64,000 nt of DNA from Entomortierella parvispora (lineage: Eukaryota > Mortierellomycota > Mortierellomycetes > Mortierellales > Mortierellaceae), in NCBI GenBank assembly GCA_963573315.1, contig OY752145.1:496001-560000 (forward strand), written 5' to 3'. Positions 40,463 to 50,952 of this stretch are shown piece after piece. The translations under genes were made by a program, and so were the position numbers. The notes under the pieces are model-generated. The model saw only the letters and a program-made list of their open reading frames with translations, was not told the origin of the DNA and made no database searches. Positions within the stretch are counted from its first letter, which is position 1. Each line of letters opens with the position of its first letter.

Positions 40463-40866
40463 GGTTTTACGGTTGGAATGTTGAAATGGTCAAGAGAATG
40501 AGCACAGTGCCAATAGGATGGAGGCAAGGGTCGCGTGTAATCGTTGCTGGAGTTTGAAGGTTGAGTGCGACAGCCTGTGAAGTGAATGGTAGTCAGTCAA
40601 ATGTGGTTGACGCGAAAAAGTACAAGGACAAGCAAAACGACCACAACGGTGGCTTGTGAGCGTCGCAGTCTGTTGACTCTGCTCCTGGCCAAAGGGCGAT
40701 CGAAAGCGTGGGAGACCTGTGCCCTTCTCTACACTCAACTCCGCAGATCACTTTTTTCCTCGTTGCATTTCTCCTTTCCTCCTCACTCCAGCCTCACGAG
40801 ACCTCATCGTCCAACTCTTTTGCCTTGCATCCAAAAAACTATTCAACTAGTTACCGGACACAATTC
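40463..40866. promoter_or_regulatory. Divergent promoter region TFIIIC-like / PTPS
   Basis: This 404-bp region lies between head-to-head genes; the half next to PTPS is C/T-rich on the plus strand (40730-40850). Confidence 0.45.
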
Positions 40867-41962
40867 ATGATGACTGCCGCAACCCCCATCAGAACTGCAT
40901 ACGTTACCAGGATTGAGCACTTTTCGGCTGCCCACAGACTCAACTCTGTGCACCTGAGTGCGGCAGAGAACATTGCCCTCTTTGGCAAATGCAACCACAC
41001 CTCAGGACATGGCCACAACTACAAAGGTGCGAGTCGACAATGAAACCAAGTAGATTTCAATTATCAATGGGCTAGTTGCGTCGACATGCCGACAGCTTGT
41101 TGCAATGTGAACCAGGAGGAAAGAAGGACGAGGGACAATCCTCTCTGATTTTGTAGAGAACAGACAAGCTAACCTTACCCCCCCTTTTTCAACTTGTTTT
41201 TTTCTCCACACAGTCGAAGTGACGATAAAGGGACAGGTACTTTGCAACTCTGGATTCTCACACGAGGGTGCTGCACCGCTTTCCCTGAGCCCCTGAGACT
41301 GTGCTCTTCTGAATGAAGGAAGCTTTTGGCTTTTTTCGAGCTGACAAATTTCATTTCCGTCTTTGGCCTTTTTATCCTTTATAACAACAGATCGACCCAC
41401 TGTCCGGCATGGTGATCAACATTACAGATCTGAAGAAGACTCTGCATGTGGCAATCATGGACCCCTGTGATCACCGCAACTTGGTAAGGGAGGAGATGGT
41501 CAAAGATCTCCAGCAATTCGGGAGTGGAAAACAAAGGGCTCATCATAGAACTATCATTGGAAGCCAGTCCGGATCGGATTTTTGCATTGTCATGATTCCG
41601 GTTCTAACATAGGAGTTATCCTAACCATACTCTCGTTCATATTTTCTCCGATTTTCCAGGATATCGACGTTCCTTTTTTCAAGTCAACACCAAGGTACAG
41701 GGGCCAACAGGCTGTCAAAAAAGGATCAACATACTTCCTTTCTTAAGCTTTTTTTTTTTTTCCTCTTTTTGTTCATTGACCTTCATTTACTTTACTAACA
41801 CGGTTAATATATTTTCTTGTCTGTTCCAGCACAACTGAAAACCTGGCCGTATTCTTGTGGGAGAACATCAGCCTTCATCTTCCCCCTTCAGATACCTACG
41901 AGCTGTATGAGATCAAAATCTACGAGACGGACAAGAACGTGGTTGTTTACCGAGGAGAGTAA
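40867..41962 (+). CDS. PTPS: 6-pyruvoyl-tetrahydropterin synthase
   Basis: Five exons (40867-41026, 41214-41236, 41391-41483, 41660-41694, 41830-41962) give 147 residues, the size usual for the family. Exon 2 is only 23 nt. Signature residues are visible: FSAAHRL with zinc ligand His23, [13 protein letters not shown] with nucleophile Cys42 and zinc ligands His48 and His50, DHRNL, and the C-terminal [18 protein letters not shown]. The enzyme turns 7,8-dihydroneopterin triphosphate into 6-pyruvoyl-tetrahydropterin, the middle step of tetrahydrobiopterin synthesis. That pathway is known in Mortierella but absent from most Dikarya. ATG at 40870 is an equally good start. Confidence 0.95.
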
Positions 41963-42122
41963 GGGTCAAGTTGGATCAATTGACCCTTCCCCAAGCCCCT
42001 AATTAGATGTACAATACTTTCCTTATATAACAAGAACTTTCTGAACCAGTTGACCCGAGTTGAGGCAATGAAACGTTTGGTTTTAATGTACAAAGGGGGA
42101 ACCGCATGTGGGGTATGTAAGT

Positions 42123-42629
42123 CTATTTTTTTCCATTCTTGGTGGCAACACCCGATGAGAGCGAAAGATTGGTTTGCAGAGCGTGGAACTGGTGTTTCCC
42201 TTGAGAGATCAATGACTTGATCTTGTCCTAGAAAAGACAGGGAGGGAAGAAAGGAAAGGAATACCTGTTTAGTGGCCGGTCTCTTTTGGATGTCAATCTC
42301 TGGCACGATTCGCCAAGATTTAAACCGGCTAATCGTTGTTTCCTTACAGGGTTCTTCTCGTGCCGGTATTGCTCAAAGTCGGCCCGAGCCCAGTCCTGGA
42401 GCTCTTTCCGGTCCCGAGGATCCTTGACACTCTTGAGCGAGCGCTGAATTTCACGGTAGAGAGATATTACCCTTGCGCGGGTCAGGAACTAGAGAAGAGG
42501 GGGAAATAAAGTGCATTGTTCGGAAATGACCAGAATTGCCGAGATTAGATCAGGTGCTGATCAGGGTTGGTTTCATGAAGAGGATGGGCTGGTTGAGTGA
42601 TTCACTTGCATATTCGAGGTTGGGTCCAT
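42123..42629 (-). CDS. LYRM2-like mitochondrial LYR-motif protein
   Basis: Four small exons (42629-42606, 42488-42348, 42297-42265, 42227-42123), all phase 0, give 100 residues. It starts MDPTSNMQ and then carries FLTRARVISLYREIQRSLK with the LYR tripeptide, DPRDRKELQDWARADFEQYR, and DKIKSLISQGKHQFHALQ. This matches the order in human LYRM2 (LYR, DxxDRKxLxDWAR, then MIxQGxxQLxxLE). LYR proteins bind the mitochondrial acyl carrier protein and help Fe-S or respiratory-complex assembly; LYRM2 has been linked to complex I. The internal exons are secure from homology. The 24-nt first exon is inferred from a GTGAAT donor and phase. Confidence 0.8.
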
Positions 42630-43116
42630 CCTGGTTGAGTCGCTTTGCGGCTCTGGAGAGGGATGGTGGGATGGAGGGAGGGACCTTCATTGCTTGTGTG
42701 GGAGTGTGGGCGAGGAGGTGGGGAATGGGTTGATCCGAGGGATGGAGAGCGGCGATCAGTCCGTCAGCCAGTCAGTCAGTCAGTCTGTCCTCCAGTCAGT
42801 CCGTCCTCCAGCCAGTCAGCTAGCCCTGCGCTGCAGAACACGGAGGCCGCACTCTGTCAAACGAACTGCGGAAGTCCAAATGCTCCAAAGCCACCCACAG
42901 AAAGCAGAAAGCGCAGACGTGTTCTGTCTTTGATCGGCGCCCTTCCTTTTCCTCTTCCTTGCTTCTTTTCTTTCCCAGCACAAAGCCCTCCTTCTCCTCT
43001 CTCTCGTCCTACTTCCTTCATCCCCCCTCCTTCCTCCCACCTCCCCGAAACTGCACCGCCGTCGACTGATTCAATTCAATTTACAAGCTATCCAACACTA
43101 CACAACATCCTCTACC
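42630..43116. promoter_or_regulatory. Divergent promoter region LYRM2 / GNAT with CT-rich leader
   Basis: It contains the CAGT repeat and then a C/T-rich leader (42930-43080) before the GNAT start codon. No gene is seen. Confidence 0.4.
42756..42826. repeat. Short CAGT-type tandem repeat
   Basis: Degenerate tandem tetranucleotide/octanucleotide repeats of CAGTCAGT and CAGTCCGT type. They lie upstream of both the LYRM2 gene and the GNAT gene. Confidence 0.7.
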
Positions 43117-44091
43117 ATGATCGACCAGACGGCCATCCTGATCCGTCCATATACCAAGGAGGATAATGATCAAGTCATCTCCATCCTCTATACCGGCTTC
43201 CTCCCCGTCGGCGAGCGTTTCTTTCAAGAGCGAGCCAAAACCACCAGAACCGCCCTCACCATCCTTGTCCAGTCCCTGATCTACTCCTCTTTGATCGGAC
43301 TAGCCCTGACAGCCTATCTTTCCTCCACCACCTCTTCTTTTTCTCTCCAGGATCTCGACGTGTTGAAGGAGATCTTGACCCAGCCACAGACACTGCAAGG
43401 AATGGTCACTCAATTCTTGAAGCCATCATTTTTGGCTCTGTCGGCCGTGGTGACGATGGTGGTGGCGGTCGTGCATCTGATGCGTCTTCACAAGTCCTGT
43501 ACCTCGGGCACAGATTACTATATCCAGGAGCAATTGAAGGATGATCTTGCTGATATCTCGACCTACTATCAAAGCGGTACCCACAACAACTCTCAGGATG
43601 AGGACAAGAAGGCAGAGTCCACTGGAAGAAACACCCGAAGCAAGACCGAGACTGCAAAGGAGATCAAGAACAAGAAGGCGACGGACAGAAGTCAGTTTTG
43701 GGTCGCTTGTTTGGCTTCCCACCCTCAGGTCATCTTGGGATGTGTAGCTTTGGAGGACTTGAATGCCCATCAGGATCATTTGCGGATGAAGCACGAGAAG
43801 AATGCTTCTGGACAAGAACCGTTTGAAGTTCCTAGTAAAGATGATTGTGAGCTGAGACGGATGTCGGTTCACCCGGATTACCGCCGATTGGGGATCGGCA
43901 AGAGGTTGCTGGTCACATTGAGGGACCATGCGAAAAAGCAGGGATTCAAGCGTGTAGTTCTAACGACCACCTTTTATCAGCAAGAGGCGATTGCGGGTTA
44001 TAAAAAGTTTGGCTTTGTCCTGGATAAGACCTACGTTGTCGATAAGGTCTTCCACATCTGGGGCGGAAGCTTGGACATCTCTAGTTCTTGA
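43117..44091 (+). CDS. Membrane-anchored GNAT N-acetyltransferase (NAT8-like)
   Basis: An intronless gene of 324 residues. Two hydrophobic segments (about residues 45-70 and 100-120) form a hairpin anchor, as in NAT8-type ER/Golgi enzymes. The GNAT core is at the C-terminal third: ELRRMSVHPDYRRLGIGKRL holds the acetyl-CoA pyrophosphate-binding R/QxxGxG/A (RRLGIG), followed by LTTTFYQQEAIAGYKKFGF, the usual motif B. A Lys/Glu-rich linker (about 165-200) separates anchor and core. The substrate cannot be read from sequence; Lys or Cys-conjugate N-acetylation is typical for relatives. The start is preceded by a C/T-rich leader. Confidence 0.9.
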   Translation: MIDQTAILIRPYTKEDNDQVISILYTGFLPVGERFFQERAKTTRTALTILVQSLIYSSLIGLALTAYLSSTTSSFSLQDLDVLKEILTQPQTLQGMVTQFLKPSFLALSAVVTMVVAVVHLMRLHKSCTSGTDYYIQEQLKDDLADISTYYQSGTHNNSQDEDKKAESTGRNTRSKTETAKEIKNKKATDRSQFWVACLASHPQVILGCVALEDLNAHQDHLRMKHEKNASGQEPFEVPSKDDCELRRMSVHPDYRRLGIGKRLLVTLRDHAKKQGFKRVVLTTTFYQQEAIAGYKKFGFVLDKTYVVDKVFHIWGGSLDISSS

Positions 44092-44338
44092 TTGACCACC
44101 CATAGACTACCACCGACGCCACCCTCTCCATCTAAAAAGACAGCTGCGGATAGATAATAATAATAAACAGTGACCTTACTGTTCACTGTACTCGAATTTC
44201 TCAAACAGTCTTTTGGTGACACAAAGCAGGTGCAGCTCCTTCCCCACATTCTATCACCCAGCAACCGTGGGATTGATGTTTTAAATGTTTTTCGCTCCAG
44301 AAAAGAACAAACTGATTTTATTTCTCGTCCCTCTATCC

Positions 44339-47300
44339 TCACGCGAGCCAACCTTTCGCCAGTCGACTCAGCCGATCGTTTAGTTGGCGGAGATAGAGAG
44401 ATCCTGGAAGGACCTCACTGCCCAAATGTTCCTTCCATCCATGAGATGACCACGGCATGCGATCCTTGACCTCAAAATCCTCTGATCCAATCACAAAGTT
44501 CTGGAATCCAGTAGCGCGATGGGTCAAGATGCCCTCTCTCGCTCTCGAGTTCCACACCACAGAGTTGGCGCCTGCAAATCCTTGACCAGAGCCCATGTCG
44601 CCTCGGTTCACGATCTGAATGGTGCCGTCCGTAACGACCTGATCAAACAACATTCCCGTACAAAACTTCATGTGCGGTCCAATCTCACCAGGTGCGAAAT
44701 CGATTGGCATGGGCTGGTAGGACTTTCCAACATTGGTCGCCTGCGCGCGATGGACGACATTGGGTCCCATGACCTGATTGATGTCGATGTAGAAGTGATA
44801 GGATCCCTGGGAGATCGTGTTCCGGATCAATGTAAACTGGCCCGAGAGTTGGAAAGCGGATTGTCCCGAGAGCATGTCGTCGGGATACGAATGAACGATA
44901 GAATCCATCGTGACATGATGAACATCTGTGCCAATCGAAATGAAATTGTGAAAGTAGGCGGTCGTAATATGACTGAAGTACAGGTGCTGTGCTTGGTCAA
45001 CTCGCAAGGCGTAATTGGCAAAGATCTCGTATGAGAACCGGTAGTCCTGACTGCCACGACCCTTTTCGTCCAACATCTCTTCAGTAGTCCGACCAATGTT
45101 CTTGGGGAAAACCATGTCCAAGAACTGAACACCTATGGCCCGAATCTTATTGTCCTGGTATTTCGTGACCCATCCGCCTCCATAATGTCGTTGGATCGAG
45201 ATTGGCAAGGGTGCATCCAATTGAGCAATACCGGTCTGAGGGTTGATCGCTCGAATGGTACGATACATGCGGGATCGCATCTTTTTCCAGGGTTTGACGC
45301 CCTCCTTGTCGGATTCAAAGTCATCCATGCCAATATCTTCAATCCACCTCTCGTTTCCGACCCGGGTCACAATCACTTTATCTCCCACGGTCAAACCAGC
45401 ATCAGGGATGAAGGAAGGATCCAAAGGGAGGAAATACGACCCCACAGGGATATAATCCGCCACAATAGGAACTCGGGTGTCCTCATCTATTTCGTCCTCT
45501 TGTCCGCTACAACACAATAAGGATAATCAGTTTTTCATTTTTTCACGTAATTTCGTGGCATCAACAAGGAGGCTCCATTTGCAAACTCACTTGATTTCAA
45601 TTGCATAGCGAGGTCCAGTAGGCTCCCACTGACAGACGATTCTTGTCCCACCGATGGGATCTCCTCGGAACAATATCCCGCCCTGTTGGATGTTGAGTGG
45701 TTTTGAGATCCTATAAACACCTCGTGCAAGAGCCAAAGCTCCGGTGGGGATCATTGTCTCATCCTTCACTAAAGCTGCAGTCTTCTGAGAGACTCTGTCA
45801 AGCGCGCTTTGGATCCGATCATAGTCATCCCCCGTATCCAAGTCGGAATCGGAATCGGCGCGGGGAAAGAGCTGTTCAAATACGGCTATTTGACTCGGTT
45901 TCGGGAGATCAGTGTTGCCCTCATTCCAGCCTACCATACTAAAATCCATGATGCGATCTCCCTGGTGATTGTACGCAATATATCCAAGAGGTGAATCTGG
46001 GTCATCTGCAGATGTAGGATGTACGATCCGACTGTATGGCTCCGTAGAATACGGGTCTGGTCTCAACGTGCCGTCAACGTCAATGTCTTGCTCTTCGACA
46101 CGCGCCAGGTTTGGTCTTCGCTGCAACTTGTTAGGTCCGTAGTGCAGAGGATGCAGACCACCTGTTGTTTATATCATTATAGTTATTTTTTTTTTTGGTC
46201 TGTCATGAACACAGAGCGCTACGAATGTTTCTTACCGTGCTCCAGATCCCACAAATGGTCGTTATACATGTCTTCGACGGATTTGGCGACTGGAGTATCT
46301 TCATCATCCTCATATTTGCTTTTCCTCAATGGCCTCAGATGCTTGTGATGCTTTGCCTTCCAAGCCTTCTGGATACGATCCTGTTCATTCAACCAATCAA
46401 TCTCGGCCTCATGTCCCAAAAGATCGATCTGATCCATCTTGGGTCGAACCAAACTCGCCTCCGACTCTGGCTCCTTATCCTTTGTTCCACCAGCAGAAGC
46501 AACGGCATCCGACGGCAAAGATGCCGGTGATACCACGCTTGTCCTCTCCACGTATTCTTGAATTCCTCTGAATCCTTTCTGCGAGACACCTTCAGCATTC
46601 CAGACTTGAGGCACGATCAACTCTTGAAAGCTCTCGCTCACATTCGGATCCTTTCCAGCCGTGGCCTCATTCGTACCTGAAGCGTCCGCTTCTTCCATCT
46701 TTAGCTCTCGGGTAATCTCGGCCGGTGCATCCTCTGTCGTCAGTTCGAGTCGTGTGGGCCCAATGTCTTCACCGCTCATCACAAGACTTGATTCAGCTTC
46801 CACTATACCCGATCCGTCGTCATTGTCAGCAGCTCTGAAAGCCTTGAACGCCCTTTGATCTGCCTTATCCTTGGGAGTTACGACTCGGCTTCGTTGTTTT
46901 TGTTGATTGCTTCTGAACAACTCTTGCTCTTCATCGCCATAGTAGTCCTCTTCGTCATCGTCATCATCGTCAAGCGCCTCATAACGGAAGGCTCCCCCCC
47001 ATGGAGATGACCAACCATGAGCCAAAAACTCTTCCTTTTGCAAACTGTTCTCGTCATTGTCCTGGTCGTCCTCATTCTCGTCCAGACCCAGCGCCTCCCA
47101 TGGCAACGGTTCCTTCGAGTATCGGATTTGGCCTCCTGAGGCGGCGCTCTGAGTAGCAGCTCGTTCCAGATCCTCGGACGTGAGTTCGAAATAAAAAGAT
47201 CCTGATCTTTCAAGGCGATCCTTCTCCAACCGTTGAATGTAAGCTGCCTCTTCATCCAAGATCCCCTCAAAATGAGAAGGCGGGGGTACACCTGCAGCCA

Positions 47301-48573
47301 GAGGAGGAGTTAGTTGTTCCGAGATGGGTTTCAATGGATTAATAGGGATAGCCTTCATGGATTCCGTCCCCTCGCTCGGAGAGGGGGCACTCGTCGTCTC
47401 GGCGGTGGCGACAGTTATCAAGAAGAACAAGGCCAAGCCCCAAACAACTCTTCTAGGCGGCCGTGAACACGAAATAGCAGATAGGATGGAGGACCATGGA
47501 GGGGGAGTCTCTTGAAAAGATGCAGATGTCCAACCTACATATGGAAGTTCGACATGAGGTGCTGAAGGCGGAGACTGGGGTTTGTTGTTTCCAGAGTTGC
47601 TGACACTGCTGGTCGTTCCAAAGGCAAACGAGGTAAAAGTGGAGGGCAGCTTGCTGCAAAAGCGACTGTATCGATAGTTGTAAGGTTGAGGTGGATGGGT
47701 CCATTCCTCAGAGGACGGCGAGGATCGGTAGCGGTAACATTGGTGGATACGCGCCCGTGTGCGCTCCCACATCCTGGCGTAGTAAGACCGTGTCACGGCC
47801 CAAGACTGAGGTGTGGGCAAGGTTAAAGACAGATGCCAGGACGAAGAGGGCGAGGATGCCACATGTAGCGTCGTCCCCTCTTCCTTCTCGCTCGCCTCAT
47901 TTTTCATCAAGGTGTCTGGTTGGAATGGGCGAGGTGAGGATAGAAAGACCCTTCCTGTGCTGGACTCAGAGTCGACCACGTGGCTCCGCTGCAATGACAC
48001 AGCATCGGGAGAAGGTGCAAGACCATGCACCTTTCCGTGGTCTGAGAAACAAGAGTCGTCGTGATCCGTGTACGGGTTCAAGAGGTAAGTTTCCCTCGGC
48101 GTCATTGTCATCTCAGACGAAAAAGTCTTGGGCTGAATTCCAGGGTTCTTGCACCTGTTGGCTGTTGTAGAGAATCCGGTCGCAGTGGTAGTGGCAGCAG
48201 TGTGGGTCGAATGGACGTCCTTGACTCTGTTGTTCCTAGTGTCGCCCGTCGTGCTCTCAGGTGTCAATACCAGGGCTAGGACTAGCGCCAAAGCCAAGAC
48301 CAATCCTGTCAGAATCAATGTCGCCATCAGCACGGCGACCGTCAGAATCAGGATCCTGACGCTTCTCCAGATGTACTCTGCTGTGAAGCCCGCCATTCCT
48401 GTGCAAGCTATAAGCACCGCAGCGACAGCCACTGCGCCTGCACTCGCGATCATGGTCGATGAAAGGAGAAGAGGCACGCGTCTTCTTACTGTGGGAGGAG
48501 GGACGATGATCCCCTTGGCTTCCGTCTTTGTCGCTATCATAGTGTTTTTTTGTCCTGGCTGGATGCACAGCAA
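44339..48573 (-). CDS. Very large membrane-anchored protein with pectin-lyase-like beta-helix region
   Basis: Three exons (48573-46236, 46161-45591, 45506-44339) give 1358 residues in phase. The N-terminus has a long hydrophobic stretch (IRILILTVAVLMATLILTGL). A second one near residue 380 (RRVVWGLALFFLITVATAE) looks like a signal peptide with an A-x-A cleavage site, which suggests a shorter start from an unseen exon. Acidic and Ser-rich parts follow. The C-terminal 600 residues carry TGALALARGVYRISKPLNIQ and later His/Asn turns typical of pectate-lyase-like right-handed beta-helix proteins (SIVHSYPDDMLS). No catalytic residues are assigned. It is probably a surface polysaccharide-acting protein. 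Confidence 0.65.
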
Positions 48574-49157
48574 ACTGGAAACGAGCCAAGATCTTGAGCC
48601 CGGGTCGTTATCTGAAAGAGTTGATGCAATCGAAGAGAGCCCTAAAAAAATATTGGTGATCTATTGGTGATGTAATGTAAACGTGGCGGCGCAAAGGTTT
48701 GCTAGAGTTGAGAGAGCTGCACAAAGAAAAGTCTTTCCCGCAGCCGTTTGTCTGTTTTGTTGGCTGCGACCCTTTTTTTGCTGGTGTGGTGAGTAATAAA
48801 GAGGCAATGGGAAACAATAGGGAATGGAGGTAGCTTGGGGGAATGGGGGGAATGGGGAATGAAGACGTGAAATGGAGAAAAGGAGATGCCTTGCCAAGCA
48901 GCAGTGCCCACTGGAGGACTCGTTTTTTAGGGGGAGCGACCAACTCCCCACCCACGCCTCCCTTATTCCGAAAAGCATGGCATTCATTTTTCAAGGGTGC
49001 AGCACGTCAGGTCGAATTTTCTCTTTTTCTTTTTTTAATCCCTTTCGATAGTGAAGTGAGAAGGATGGGGGCACTCTTCTACGATTTTGTTATTCTATAG
49101 GCCCTGTTCTGCAACGTGTAGATCGAAAGGGACAATTTATCCGATTACATCTTTTTT
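48574..49157. other. Intergenic region
   Basis: This is a 584-bp gap between the 5' end of the beta-helix gene and the 3' end of the DUF3605 gene. A GGGGGAATGGGGGGAATGGGG-like G-rich stretch lies at about 48836-48860. Nothing gene-like is visible. Confidence 0.35.
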
Positions 49158-49997
49158 TCAGTGGCGTATTATCCCGTCCTGGGTGGCGGTCGCTTTGGCT
49201 TTTGCAGCCGCTGTCTCCTGCTCCTCCTTCTTGTTCTCCATGTCCTCCTCGTCCAGGACCTCACCCTCACCCTTTGTGAACACTTGGACATGGAAGATCG
49301 ACGGTACACTCCTTAGTTCTGGTGGATTGATAAAGAACAGGTAATCTCTACCGGGCAACCTCTCTTCCAGATACCTTCGGATCCAAACCTCATCCGTCAA
49401 AGGGTGTCTTGACCAGATCAGCCAGTGCTCAATGCCTTTCTTGACCGAGTACGGAAACTCATTCTTCTTCAGCGTCACCTCCAACGGATCCACGGGCCCC
49501 GTGGGTGAAGAAGGCGGGGAAACGGAGGAGCAACACGATCCGGAGGACTCGTTCCCATCCGAAACCGGGTATTCTTCAGAGTCGTCCTTGTCTGCGGGTG
49601 GCCAGTGAAGGATTTTCTGGCGGATATATTCATCGGGGGAGCCGTACTTTTTGGCGCGTCTCTTGATGGCTCGCTGGTACGCTGTCTGGACAGACTCGGA
49701 CCGTCCCATGGGTTTGAGATCCTTGGAGGCGACCATGCGAGTGAGCTCTGACCAGCTAAACTCGCGCTTTGTCGGTTGTTTAAAGACGAGGGGTTGTGTT
49801 TTCGTGGGGGAGGCTGCAAGTCCGTTACTACTGCGCTTGTTTAGCGAGGGAGAAGGGTCAGGAGGGAAAAAAGAGGAGGAGGTGTCGATGGTGCGTAAAG
49901 ACCGTTTCCGCTGGAGGGGCTGTGATTGTGCCTTGTTGTGCTGCTCCATGGTGAGGACGTCTTGTGGAGACGGGTCCTTTTTTTCTTCGATCGGCAT
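49158..49997 (-). CDS. DUF3605-type fungal protein
   Basis: Single exon, 279 residues, start MPIEEKKDPSPQDVL. The first half is Ser/Pro/Lys-rich. The second half carries the fungal DUF3605 signature: FSWSELTRMVASKDLKPMGRS, SVQTAYQRAIKRRAKKYGS, NEFPYSVKKGIEHWLIWSRH, and LPGRDYLFFINPPELRSVPS. This fold is restricted to fungi and has no assigned function. The C-terminus is acidic then Ala/Lys-rich. It has no signal peptide or membrane segment, so is probably intracellular. The ATG at 49997 is preferred over the open frame upstream, which is T-rich and reads as leader. Confidence 0.8.
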   Translation of the reverse strand: MPIEEKKDPSPQDVLTMEQHNKAQSQPLQRKRSLRTIDTSSSFFPPDPSPSLNKRSSNGLAASPTKTQPLVFKQPTKREFSWSELTRMVASKDLKPMGRSESVQTAYQRAIKRRAKKYGSPDEYIRQKILHWPPADKDDSEEYPVSDGNESSGSCCSSVSPPSSPTGPVDPLEVTLKKNEFPYSVKKGIEHWLIWSRHPLTDEVWIRRYLEERLPGRDYLFFINPPELRSVPSIFHVQVFTKGEGEVLDEEDMENKKEEQETAAAKAKATATQDGIIRH

Positions 49998-50952
49998 GTC
50001 TTTTATATATTTGTGTGGGGCGGGGAAAGTACTTTTGATCTGTGGGGAGTTGATCGGGTTGAGTGAAGATGGGGGCGATATGTAAAAGGTACTGTAACAA
50101 CAGAAAAATGAAAGACAGAAAGAAAGAAGAGGACAGAGAGAAAAGACTAAAGAAGAGAGAGAAGAGTGTATCTGTAATGACGAAAGAAAAAAAAAAAAGG
50201 AAAATTCCCGGTCGTTTTTATACCCGCGGGATGATGGCATCGATTGGTCCGTTCGCGGTCTCTGTCTGAGTCGGCCCTGCTTGTGAAGCTGGAACCCGGG
50301 GAGGGTGTGAGAGACGGACCCTCTTTTCGGAGACGCCGCAATGTGCTGGTAGTCAGTCAGTCTCACTCAGCAGCCCTCCAGCCACTTTTGCCATGCGACC
50401 GATGACTCTCGTCTTGAACCTTGCTGACCTCCTCCGGGCCTGAATTGACCCACAAATGGGTCGCATTCGTTCTTCTGCCTCCTCTTCCCCCCAGGATTTT
50501 CGTTGGGGAACAGAACACAGTACAGTAGTCCGTCTCTTCTTCCTCCCAGTCCTCTCCCTCCTAACCAAAAAACAACTGACCCCTCTCTTCCGTAATGCCT
50601 CAGTGCGCAGGCAAAAAAAAAAGCTAAACTCCTCTGACTTCCCGCTGCACCAGCCATTGAGTTGATCCGCGCCATGGCTCACAGCTGCCATCACGATTGG
50701 CTGTTTATTTGATCCTATCTATGCAAGATAACGTATCTGAAGGAGGATCAACAAACAAATAGTATCACAATAAGCCCCTGTCAACAAAAGGTATCAAAGA
50801 CACTTTCATCCAACCAAACAAAAGAATTTCACTCCCCACTTCTTTTGCCTTTGTGCCGAGGCGCGCGTATAGAAATGGGCGCACGTTTTGTTTATATCCG
50901 TCCTCGTTTGGTTTTCAGCGACCGAAAAGAACTTCTTTTAATTCCTATAGTG
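49998..50952. other. Intergenic region, promoter of DUF3605 gene and 3' region of F-box gene
   Basis: A 955-bp stretch. Next to the DUF3605 start the minus strand is T/C-rich (50100-50200). Only short frames without family character are present. Confidence 0.4.

Noticed and set aside
42756..42826. CAGT repeat as a CRISPR-like array
   Set aside because: It is a simple short tandem repeat without spacers.
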